A stretch of 64,000 bases of DNA, from positions 124,001 through 188,000 of the forward strand of contig NZ_JXCF01000256.1 in the NCBI RefSeq assembly GCF_000875895.1, read 5' to 3'. The translations under genes were made by a program, and so were the position numbers. A model generated the notes under the pieces. The model was not told where the DNA came from. It did not search any database and saw only the letters and a list, made by a program, of their open reading frames with translations. Positions 46,507 through 54,217 of the stretch are shown here, piece by piece (position 1 is the stretch's first letter; each line of letters begins with the position of its first letter). This DNA comes from Staphylococcus gallinarum. GTDB lineage: Bacteria; Bacillota; Bacilli; Staphylococcales; Staphylococcaceae.

Positions 46507-47655
46507 TTAATGATTGATTGAATCTAATGCTTGTCTTAAGTCATCTACTAAATCATCTGTATCTTCAATACCAACAGATAATCGAATTAATCCATCAGCA
46601 ATACCTTCTTTTTCTCTAATATCTTTCGGAATAGATGCATGCGTCATTAATGCAGGTACTGAAATTAAACTTTCTACTGCACCTAAACTCTCAGCTAATG
46701 TAAAATATTGTGATTTACGAATAACTGCTTTAGCTAATTCGATATCTTTCACTTCAAAGGCAACTACACCTGTATGTCCATCAGCTTGTTCTTTGTGCAC
46801 GCTATAGTTTAAATGCGTTTCAATACTTGGGTGAAATACTTGTTGCACTGCTGCATGACCTTGTAACATGTCAATGATAGCTAATGTGTTCTTTTGTACT
46901 TGTTCCATACGTAAACCTAATGTTTTTATACCTCTAATAAGCAAATAACTATCCTGTGGTCCAAGTACACCACCTGTTGAATTTTGAATAAATCCAATGC
47001 GTTCTGCTAAGTCAGCATCTTTTGTAGCTATAAGACCACTGACAACATCACTATGACCGCCTAAGTATTTTGTAGCTGAGTGCAAGACAATATCGATACC
47101 AAAGTCCAAGGGATTTTGGAAATAAGGTGTCATAAATGTATTATCCACAACTGAAATTAAATTATGTTGCTGCGCCAATTCGGCAGATTTTTTGATATCA
47201 GTTACACGTAATAATGGATTAGATGGCGTTTCAATATAAAGCATTTTTGTTTCTGGTTTAATATATTGTTCAACTTTAGTTATGTCTGTAGTATCAATAA
47301 AATCAACATCAATACCATAACGTGTAAATACTTTAGTTAAGGCTCTATATGTTCCGCCATAAACATCAGAATTTAATAATAAATGATCCCCTTTATCTAA
47401 TAACATGATAACAGCAGAAATTGCTGCCATCCCTGAACCAAAAGCAAATCCAAATTCACCGTGTTCTAAATCCGCAATTAAACTTTCTAATGCACTTCTA
47501 GTAGGATTAGCTGTACGAGAATATTCATAACCTTGTCTTAAATCTCCAATTTCATCTTGCATATACGTACTTGTTTGATAAATTGGTGTAGTCACTGCAC
47601 CAGTATATGGATCTGTAGTTAAACCACCATGTATTAATCTTGTTTTTTTATTCAT
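46507..47655 (-). CDS. mccB: Cystathionine gamma-lyase / homocysteine gamma-lyase MccB
   Basis: PLP enzyme of the Cys/Met metabolism family, 382 residues, cleaving cystathionine to cysteine in reverse transsulfuration. The cofactor lysine is Lys196 in HSATKYLGGHSD. Other landmarks: YEYSRTANPTRSALE, FAFGSGMAAISAV, VYGGTYRAL and SLGAVESLISVPALMTHA. Pairing with mccA favours the gamma-lyase over the cystathionine gamma-synthase assignment. The start overlaps the mccA stop by four bases. Confidence 0.88.
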   Translation of the reverse strand: MNKKTRLIHGGLTTDPYTGAVTTPIYQTSTYMQDEIGDLRQGYEYSRTANPTRSALESLIADLEHGEFGFAFGSGMAAISAVIMLLDKGDHLLLNSDVYGGTYRALTKVFTRYGIDVDFIDTTDITKVEQYIKPETKMLYIETPSNPLLRVTDIKKSAELAQQHNLISVVDNTFMTPYFQNPLDFGIDIVLHSATKYLGGHSDVVSGLIATKDADLAERIGFIQNSTGGVLGPQDSYLLIRGIKTLGLRMEQVQKNTLAIIDMLQGHAAVQQVFHPSIETHLNYSVHKEQADGHTGVVAFEVKDIELAKAVIRKSQYFTLAESLGAVESLISVPALMTHASIPKDIREKEGIADGLIRLSVGIEDTDDLVDDLRQALDSINH

Positions 47656-48554
47656 TTTACATTCTCCTCATATTCAAATATTTGCTTCGACATATAACGA
47701 TCACTACCATCTGGAAATATCGTTACTATAACACCAGTATTAATATGCTTTTTCACCTCTAATGCACCTTGTAACGCAGCACCAGATGAACTACCGACTA
47801 AAAGTCCTTCTTGCAGTGCTAATTGCTTCACATTTCGAAATGCATCTATATCGGAAACCTTAATAATATCTGAAATTAATTCCTTTGATAAAAACTGTGG
47901 CCACGCTTCAACACCGATACCTTCAACATCATGTGCATGCTGTTCACCACCACTTAATATAGACCCTTCTGGCTCTACTACAACATTGCCTACATTATAC
48001 TGCGATAAGTGCTGTGCAACGCCAGTAAATGTGCCTCCAGATCCAACACCACCAACAAAGTAATCTATGTCAGGTAATGCCGATGTGATCTCTTGACCTA
48101 ATGTTTTCACATATGCTTGTGGATTTAACTTTGTTTCAAATTGATTTGTATAAAAAGCATTATTGACCGCTGCAAAGTGTTCTGCCGCCTTTCTTGCACC
48201 TCGCATGCCTTCTTCACGAGGAGTACGCTCTACTTGTACACCTAGCGCTCTCATGATCGAAATTTTTTCTTCGGAAAACCCTTCAGGTGCATATATTACA
48301 CAATGTAACTTGAAATGATTTGCTGCCATCGCCAAACCAATACCTGTATTACCTGCCGATGCATCAACAATAGTATCTCCTTTTTTAATTAATCCTTGTT
48401 CGAGTGCCTGTTCAACGAGAAATTTACCTAGTCTATCTTTGACACTACCTCCAGGATTATATTGCTCTAATTTTGCATAAATTTGTACTTGCTCATCACT
48501 AAATGTTTCCAGTAATACCAACGGCGTATTACCTATCAAGTCATACCCAATCAT
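47652..48554 (-). CDS. mccA: O-acetylserine-dependent cystathionine beta-synthase MccA
   Basis: PLP fold-type II enzyme of the cysteine synthase family, 300 residues. It joins homocysteine to (O-acetyl)serine to form cystathionine. The Schiff-base lysine is Lys39 in GGSVKDRLG; the cofactor loop SAGNTGIGLA is at about 66-75; GGVGSGGTFTGVAQHL and VGSSSGAALQGALE are also present. There is no C-terminal CBS domain, as in Bacillus MccA. First gene of mccA-mccB. Upstream lies a leader hairpin (48629-48656). Confidence 0.88.
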   Translation of the reverse strand: MIGYDLIGNTPLVLLETFSDEQVQIYAKLEQYNPGGSVKDRLGKFLVEQALEQGLIKKGDTIVDASAGNTGIGLAMAANHFKLHCVIYAPEGFSEEKISIMRALGVQVERTPREEGMRGARKAAEHFAAVNNAFYTNQFETKLNPQAYVKTLGQEITSALPDIDYFVGGVGSGGTFTGVAQHLSQYNVGNVVVEPEGSILSGGEQHAHDVEGIGVEAWPQFLSKELISDIIKVSDIDAFRNVKQLALQEGLLVGSSSGAALQGALEVKKHINTGVIVTIFPDGSDRYMSKQIFEYEENVK

Positions 48555-48628
48555 TTTAGTCCTCCATAATGGCTTGAAATCCTTATTAATCCATACCCTA
48601 CCATACAGATAAGGATTATATATAAAAA

Positions 48629-48656
48629 ATGAGCCTTTTGCAACTCATTTATATTA
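48629..48656 (-). terminator. Leader terminator-like hairpin before mccA
   Basis: On the minus strand AAATGAG-TTGCAAAAGG-CTCATTT then TTT and an AT-rich run. No gene ends here, because the flanking genes mccA and metY diverge, so the hairpin lies in the 5' leader of mccA and may act as an attenuator. Confidence 0.5.
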
Positions 48657-48715
48657 TAAAGTTACTGATATTAGTCAATGAAGAATCCATACTTAATTAG
48701 TCAGAAAAACTTGTA

Positions 48716-48763
48716 TTCTAATAGTGATTCTAGTATAGTTCTAATTATCAGAAAATTCTAATA
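48716..48763 (+). promoter_or_regulatory. Cluster of TTCTAAT repeats upstream of metY
   Basis: TTCTAATA (48716), TTCTAG (48728), TTCTAAT (48739) and TTCTAATA (48756) lie within 50 bases, just before the metY ribosome site and in the shared divergent region with mccA. It looks like a regulator binding array (CymR or a LysR-type regulator would fit the sulfur genes), not proven. Confidence 0.4.
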
Positions 48764-48782
48764 AATAGGAGGAGTACAACAT

Positions 48783-50087
48783 ATGACAAATAATCAATGG
48801 CATTTAGACACTTTATCAATTCATGGTGGACAAGAGGTAGATGATTTCTCAAAATCAAGAGCGGTCCCTATTTACCAAACATCAAGTTATGTCTTTGACA
48901 GCACCACGCATGCCCAAAATTTATTTTCATTAGCTGAACCTGGAAATATTTACACACGTATCATGAACCCAACTCAAAATGTATTCGAAGAACGTATCAC
49001 TGCTTTAGAAGGAGGAATCGGGGCACTAGCAACATCTTCTGGACAAGCCGCAATACATTTAGCACTTTTAAATATTGTTGAATCTGGAGATGAAATCGTA
49101 GCATCGTCCAATTTATATGGTGGTACATATAATTTGCTTAATGTGACATTTAAAAAATTAGGTATTAAAGTTCACTTTGTAGACCCTAGTGACCCAAATA
49201 ACTTTAAAACAGCTATTAACAATAAGACTAAAGCAGTTTATGCGGAGACCATTGGTAATCCTAGGATTGATGTATTAGATATTGAAGCTGTAGCTGACAT
49301 TGCACACGCACATGAGGTTCCATTAATTGTTGATAATACTTTCCCAACACCATATTTATTACGCCCGTTTGAATTTGGTGCAGATATTATAGTTCATTCT
49401 GCAACTAAGTTTATTGGAGGACATGGTACATCAATTGGAGGTATTATTGTCGATAGTGGTAAATTCAATTGGAATAATGGCAAGTTCCCTGGTTTAGTTG
49501 AACCTGACGAAAGTTATCATGGCATTTCTTACGTTAATGACGTAGGTGAAGCCGCATATATTACAAAGGCAAGAGTACAATTATTACGTGATTTAGGTTC
49601 TGCTGTATCTCCATTTAATGTTCACGAATTCTTAATCGGATTAGAAACCTTACACTTAAGACTCGAACGCCACTCAGAAAATGCCTTACGTGTTGCCCAG
49701 TATCTAGAGCAACATCCAAGTGTTACTTGGGTAAATTATCCTGGTTTAGAAAGTAATAAGTACTATGAATTAGGACAGAAATATCTACCAAAAGGGCAAG
49801 GCGCAATCTTAACCTTTGGCATCGATGGTAGTGTTGATGATATTGCTAACTTTGTTGAAAATCTTCACCTATTCTCTCATTTAGCAAATGTCGGTGATTC
49901 AAAATCATTAGTAATACATCCAGCAAGTACAACACATTTACAATTATCACCAGAAGATCAACAAGCGTCTGGTGTTGTTCCAGAACTCGTTCGACTATCT
50001 ATAGGAACTGAAAATATTAACGATATCATTGCAGATTTAGATCAAAGTCTATCGAAATCAGTAAACACAAACAAATCTTCTGAGTAA
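48783..50087 (+). CDS. metY: O-acetylhomoserine aminocarboxypropyltransferase / sulfhydrylase
   Basis: PLP enzyme of 434 residues that makes homocysteine from O-acetylhomoserine and sulfide. The length (over 420) and the insert around [28 protein letters not shown] sequence separate it from the shorter cystathionine synthases. The cofactor lysine is Lys209 in [25 protein letters not shown] and [25 protein letters not shown] are diagnostic for MetY. GGAGGAG precedes ATG 48783. Divergent from mccA. Provides direct sulfhydrylation next to the reverse pathway. Confidence 0.9.
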   Translation: MTNNQWHLDTLSIHGGQEVDDFSKSRAVPIYQTSSYVFDSTTHAQNLFSLAEPGNIYTRIMNPTQNVFEERITALEGGIGALATSSGQAAIHLALLNIVESGDEIVASSNLYGGTYNLLNVTFKKLGIKVHFVDPSDPNNFKTAINNKTKAVYAETIGNPRIDVLDIEAVADIAHAHEVPLIVDNTFPTPYLLRPFEFGADIIVHSATKFIGGHGTSIGGIIVDSGKFNWNNGKFPGLVEPDESYHGISYVNDVGEAAYITKARVQLLRDLGSAVSPFNVHEFLIGLETLHLRLERHSENALRVAQYLEQHPSVTWVNYPGLESNKYYELGQKYLPKGQGAILTFGIDGSVDDIANFVENLHLFSHLANVGDSKSLVIHPASTTHLQLSPEDQQASGVVPELVRLSIGTENINDIIADLDQSLSKSVNTNKSSE

Positions 50088-50183
50088 TTCGAACAACAAA
50101 AGTCATATTGTATAACATAAATCACTGTCATGATAAATGTTACATTATTGCTATATGTTGAATCATATTGTACTCATTATATA

Positions 50184-50242
50184 TAAGACACCTCGTTAAT
50201 TTAGTAGCATTTATTAAATAATACGAAGTGTCTTATTTTTTT
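50184..50242 (+). terminator. Terminator after metY
   Basis: TAAGACACCTCGT (50184-50196) pairs with ACGAAGTGTCTTA (50223-50235, one mismatch), followed by seven T residues. Confidence 0.85.
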
Positions 50243-50276
50243 ATGCGCTTTTATATACAATCACATATGACTATGG

Positions 50277-50373
50277 TGTATTTTAGCGAGACTCCTGAGG
50301 GAACAGGACGAGCTGAAGACTACAGGCTGAAGCTGTCCCCTAGGAAAGCGAGCTAACAATACGAAATATGAAT
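50277..50373 (+). repeat. Intergenic repeat, copy B1
   Basis: About 97 bp, the same unit as 19438-19539 with few differences. End pairing here is GTATT..TTAGC with GCTAA..AATAC. Confidence 0.85.
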
Positions 50374-50487
50374 AAAAGAAAACAAATGAAAGATTATGCA
50401 CTTAATGATTTATATACCATCACTTACATGACAAATTTAATTTGAAGATTTAAATATATCCTAATGTAAATATCAAAAATGAATACA

Positions 50488-50588
50488 ACGTATTTTAGCG
50501 AGACTCCTGTGGGAACAGGACGTGCTGAAGACTACAGGCTGAAGCTGTCCCCTAGGAAAGCGAGCTAACAATACGAAATATGAATATA
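50488..50588 (+). repeat. Intergenic repeat, copy B2
   Basis: Second complete copy at this locus, again with ends CGTATT..TTAGC and GCTAA..AATACG. Followed by the ACTCAGAT hairpin. Confidence 0.85.
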
Positions 50589-50594
50589 AAACAA

Positions 50595-50634
50595 CACTCA
50601 GATAAATCGGTTTCAAAAATCTGAGTGCTTTTTT
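50595..50634 (+). terminator. ACTCAGAT terminator-like hairpin after repeat B2
   Basis: CACTCAGAT (50595-50603) pairs with ATCTGAGTG (50619-50627), followed by CTTTTTTCT. The same stem sequence follows repeat A2 at 19668. Confidence 0.8.
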
Positions 50635-50955
50635 CTAGTGTTATGTCTAGACGCGTTGTTTTTAATTTATGGATTACAAAATCACTTATTACTCATGTAG
50701 GACGCTTCTATGTGCCCTATAATACGCCACTCGCTATCCTCACAGACGTCATTCATGCATTAACAAGGTCAGATTGTATAACAATACATTGAACATAAAG
50801 TTCAAAAGTGTTCGCTATGAGTGACTCTCATTTAGTAGATTATTACACACAACAATAAACATGGCAGTCTCCCCGCACACAACCGACAGTCTCACCTCTT
50901 GCTGAGTTACTCATCCTATTCACTATTATTTTTAAATTTCCTTTTGAATTTCACA

Positions 50956-50986
50956 TATAATATTGGGATAATAACGATAATCATTC
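50956..50986 (+). promoter_or_regulatory. ThrE-gene promoter with Fur-like box
   Basis: TATAAT at 50956-50961 is followed by GATAATAACGATAATCATT at 50967-50985, which contains GATAATCATT and a second GATAAT. This overlaps the expected start of transcription, a typical repressor position. The match to the 19-bp Fur consensus is partial (about 14 of 19 in the best alignment). Confidence 0.45.
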
Positions 50987-51008
50987 AAAAACAAAGGAGG
51001 GACAAATC

Positions 51009-51761
51009 ATGGATAGCACAAAAGATAAATTAACCATACAAGCTATCTTACTCGCTGGAAAAATTTTATTATCTTCAGGTGCTGAAGTTTCACGTGTAGA
51101 AGATACAATGAGACGTATGGCCATATGTATGGGTTACTATCACAGTCAAGGTTATGTCATAAATGTATTTATTAATTTCTCACTAAGTGAGGAACACGAC
51201 ACACGTATCTTACGTATAGACAAAAACATAACAAACTTATTAAAAATTTATCAAGTAAACTCAATTTCTCGTCAACTTACAAGTAATCACATTTCAATAG
51301 AAGAAGCCTATCAGCAATTAAGTAATATTGAGCATAGTACAGTATCTATCTCACTGTGGAAGAAAGTCGTCGCAGCAGGCATCATTTCTTTGTGTTTTTT
51401 ATATTTACAAGGTGGAACATGGCCTGAAATGCTCACTACATTAATTGCAGGTGCTACAGGCTTTTGCATTGTAGAATTTATGCAAAGCAAATCCTTAACA
51501 ATGTTTATACCAGAATTTGTGGGATCATTTGTCTTAGGCGCTATCATTATCTTAGGTTCTCATATCTTCCACATCGAGAACACCTTTGGTCCTGCAATGA
51601 TTGCATCAGTGATGCCCATTGTGCCTGGTGTATTGATTACTACTGCTATCCAAGATTTATTCGCTCGTCACATGTTAATGTTTACTGCAAAATTCTTGGA
51701 AGCACTTGTCATTGCATTTGCTATCGGTTCAGGTATTGCTATTGCATATGTAACATTTTAA
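51009..51761 (+). CDS. Threonine/serine exporter ThrE, N-terminal subunit
   Basis: First half of a split ThrE-type amino acid exporter (YjjP-like), 250 residues. The soluble N-terminal domain has AILLAGKILLSSGAEVSRVEDTMRRMA and the DTRILRIDKNITNLLKIY segment; five membrane helices follow from about residue 120. The ThrE family exports threonine and serine; in some bacteria the split form moves other organic acids. GGAGGG precedes the start; the partner gene follows 12 bases later. Confidence 0.88.
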   Translation: MDSTKDKLTIQAILLAGKILLSSGAEVSRVEDTMRRMAICMGYYHSQGYVINVFINFSLSEEHDTRILRIDKNITNLLKIYQVNSISRQLTSNHISIEEAYQQLSNIEHSTVSISLWKKVVAAGIISLCFLYLQGGTWPEMLTTLIAGATGFCIVEFMQSKSLTMFIPEFVGSFVLGAIIILGSHIFHIENTFGPAMIASVMPIVPGVLITTAIQDLFARHMLMFTAKFLEALVIAFAIGSGIAIAYVTF

Positions 51762-51773
51762 GGAGGACTAAAG

Positions 51774-52232
51774 ATGACAATCATTTTCACGTTTATCTGT
51801 AGCTTTTGTGCATCATATTTTTTCAATGTGATATACGACGCACCTAAAAAGTTATTTATTCCTGCTGGTTTCGCAGGTGCGATGGGTTACATGGTGTATT
51901 TTGTATTAACGGAAAGCTTTCATATGGATAGTATTTATACAAGTTTACTGGGGAGTTTAACATTGGGGCTACTTAGTCATATTATGAGTCGTATATTTAA
52001 AGCACCAGTTGTTATTTTTATGATTCCAGGTATTATTCCCCTTGTTCCAGGTAGTATTGCATTTAGAGCAACACAACAACTTGTAACCTTACAGTTTACC
52101 GACGCAACAAATACATTTATACGCGCAATTCTTGTAGCAGGTGCGATTGCCTTAGGTCTTCTTATTTCTGACCAATTGTCTAAAACACTAAACATCCGTA
52201 AACTATGGGCAATAAAACGTAATAGATTATAA
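51774..52232 (+). CDS. Threonine/serine exporter ThrE, C-terminal subunit
   Basis: Second half of the exporter (YjjB-like, ThrE_2 domain), 152 residues and five helices. Features: CASYFFNVIYDAPKKLFIPAGFAGAMGYMVYF, then FMIPGIIPLVPGSIAFRATQQLV, the most conserved block. AAGGAGG precedes ATG 51774. Needs the preceding subunit to form a functional unit. Confidence 0.88.
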   Translation: MTIIFTFICSFCASYFFNVIYDAPKKLFIPAGFAGAMGYMVYFVLTESFHMDSIYTSLLGSLTLGLLSHIMSRIFKAPVVIFMIPGIIPLVPGSIAFRATQQLVTLQFTDATNTFIRAILVAGAIALGLLISDQLSKTLNIRKLWAIKRNRL

Positions 52233-52315
52233 AAAAACACCACACGCATTTACTATCATAAACTCAAAGGTCTAACCTCTGGTTTTATTAATATAGCAAG
52301 TGTTGTGTGGTGTCT
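52231..52315. terminator. Bidirectional terminator between thrE and ROK genes
   Basis: ACACCACAC (52237-52245) pairs perfectly with GTGTGGTGT (52305-52313), with a long, partly self-paired interior, and is flanked by an A-run on the left; it therefore ends in T residues on the minus strand. Confidence 0.75.
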
Positions 52316-52324
52316 TTGATATCA

Positions 52325-53215
52325 TTAATTAATGAAATATAAACCTGTCAGTACATTTGCTTCAAGATGGCTAATGTCAATTTGAATCGTACTATTTTGT
52401 ATTAAATGGTGTTGACTTACATAATTCGTTATTGCTTCCTTATATGGCAATGCACTTTGCGTTACGCCACCACCTAGAACTATATGGTAAATGTTAAAGA
52501 CGCTAAATATGTTAATACATAGTTGTTGTGTTAATTTAATCACTTCTTCAACCATAGTATGAATTGTTTCGTCTTCATGCTCGAGATACATCGTTATAGC
52601 TTCTCTAGTAGTCACTGGTCGATTTAAAAGGTCACTCGCCTTTCGACTAATGGCTAATCCAGATATTTCATTTTCTACACATCCATACTGGTGACAAACC
52701 GGACATTGGTAATCACTATCATTTTTAATTACAGTATGACCAATTTCACCAAAGTTGCCATCTACACCTGAAACTAACTGTCCATTTTTGACATATGCCA
52801 TACCAACCCCAGTACTAATCGTTAAATAAACAAAATCAGATGTAGTTGATTTAATATATCGATACTCCGCTAACGCAGCAGCATCTGTATCATTAACAAA
52901 GCTCGGCTTAAATTGACTGTGTTGCTCAATATATTGCCCTGCATTAAATTGATTGTATTGTTGTAAGTTTGGCGGATTTAAGAACAATCCCTGTGTATAG
53001 TCACATGGACCAGGCATAGCAATATTCAATATATTGCTATCTACCTCTTTGTATTCTGTTACAAAATGATTCGCTAGTTTAATTATTTCAGTAAATTGTT
53101 GCTTCGGATCTTCCTTTATCGTTTCAAATTTTTTACTAGCAATGATATCAAGTTGTTCATTAACTACCCCAACAATAGTCTTCGTACCTCCGATATCAAC
53201 GCATAATTTTAACAT
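52325..53215 (-). CDS. ROK family sugar kinase
   Basis: ATP-dependent sugar kinase of 296 residues. Phosphate motif VDIGGTKTIVGVV at the N-terminus, the substrate segment NDTDAAALAEY, the GTG loop ISTGVGMAYVKNGQL, and the ROK zinc cluster EIGHTVI..CPVCHQYGCVENEISG. It is the last gene of the mannose-type operon; a mannose, fructose or glucose kinase is possible. ATG 53215 is used, seven bases after GAGGTGG; the ATG at 53221 is too close. Confidence 0.88.
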   Translation of the reverse strand: MLKLCVDIGGTKTIVGVVNEQLDIIASKKFETIKEDPKQQFTEIIKLANHFVTEYKEVDSNILNIAMPGPCDYTQGLFLNPPNLQQYNQFNAGQYIEQHSQFKPSFVNDTDAAALAEYRYIKSTTSDFVYLTISTGVGMAYVKNGQLVSGVDGNFGEIGHTVIKNDSDYQCPVCHQYGCVENEISGLAISRKASDLLNRPVTTREAITMYLEHEDETIHTMVEEVIKLTQQLCINIFSVFNIYHIVLGGGVTQSALPYKEAITNYVSQHHLIQNSTIQIDISHLEANVLTGLYFIN

Positions 53216-53266
53216 AATCATTCCACCTCACTCATGTTGATAACCATTTCAAATCTGATAGATGAC

Positions 53267-54202
53267 TTAAACATAACTGATAATTGCAGTCAACTCACCT
53301 TCTATAACGACATTCGTATCCTCTACGGTCAATATTAAATGATCACCTTTTACTAATTCATGGACCTCTCCATCTATTTCAATTGTTCCACGACCTTCTA
53401 CAATTGATATAAGTTCATAATCACGTGATAAGTCGTAGTTTAATTTGCCTGAAATTTCCCAACGCGCAACTGTAAAAAATGTATTGGAGACAAATTGTGT
53501 ATATTTCTGACCTTGTATATTTTTTGATATTGGTGTGCTATTTGGTGAGTTGTCATTTAATTGAATGACTGCTTTACTTTGTTCAAGATGTAACGCTCTT
53601 TGATTTCCATCTTTATCTGTTCGATCATAATCATAAATTCTATAAGTCGTATCTGAAGATTGTTGTGTTTCTAATATTTGGATACCTTCACCTATAGCAT
53701 GTACAGTCCCAGCAGGTACATAATAAAAATCACCGGGCTGAACTTTAACACGTTTAAAAAGTTGGTCAAACGCTCTATTGTCAATCATTTCATTTAATTC
53801 ATTAGAATCCGTTGTATTTACTCCATAAATAATCTCAGCGTCCGCTTTAGCATCAAGAATATACCAACATTCTGTCTTGCCATATTCCCCTTCATGCTTC
53901 AATGCATAATCGTCATTAGGATGTACTTGTACAGATAATTTATCATTCGCATCTAATATTTTGGTTAACAATGGAAAAGTATGTGCTTTGGGATTTCCAA
54001 ATAATGCTTTGTCTTCTATCCATACTTGATCTAATGTTTTTCCTTGATGTCTACCATTCTTAATCTTATTTGGTCCATTTGGATGTGCCGAAATGCCCCA
54101 ACATTCCCCTGTAATATCACTAGGGATATCATAATTAAACGCCTTTAATCCTGTACCTCCCCAAATACGTTCCTTGAACTCTGGTTCTAAAAATAACACC
54201 AT
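53267..54202 (-). CDS. manA: Mannose-6-phosphate isomerase, class I
   Basis: Zinc enzyme interconverting mannose-6-phosphate and fructose-6-phosphate, 311 residues, the short Firmicute type. FLEPEFKERIWGGTGLKAFNYDIP, the zinc ligands in SVQVHPNDDYALKHEGEYGKTECWYIL, and the catalytic DFYYVPAGTVHAIGEGIQILETQQSSDTTYRIYDYDR are all present. ATG 54202 behind GGAGG. It lies between the EIIBCA permease gene and the ROK gene, in the order manP-manA known from Bacillus. Confidence 0.94.
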   Translation of the reverse strand: MVLFLEPEFKERIWGGTGLKAFNYDIPSDITGECWGISAHPNGPNKIKNGRHQGKTLDQVWIEDKALFGNPKAHTFPLLTKILDANDKLSVQVHPNDDYALKHEGEYGKTECWYILDAKADAEIIYGVNTTDSNELNEMIDNRAFDQLFKRVKVQPGDFYYVPAGTVHAIGEGIQILETQQSSDTTYRIYDYDRTDKDGNQRALHLEQSKAVIQLNDNSPNSTPISKNIQGQKYTQFVSNTFFTVARWEISGKLNYDLSRDYELISIVEGRGTIEIDGEVHELVKGDHLILTVEDTNVVIEGELTAIISYV

Positions 54203-54217
54203 CACTGCATACCTCCA

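Larger units (their letters stand above)
50088..51008. other. 920-bp intergenic region with repeat element
   Basis: No credible gene. It contains the metY terminator, two copies of the structured repeat (50277-50373, 50488-50588), the terminator-like tail (50595-50634), then about 330 bases of unassigned sequence and the ThrE promoter with a Fur-like box. Confidence 0.7.
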
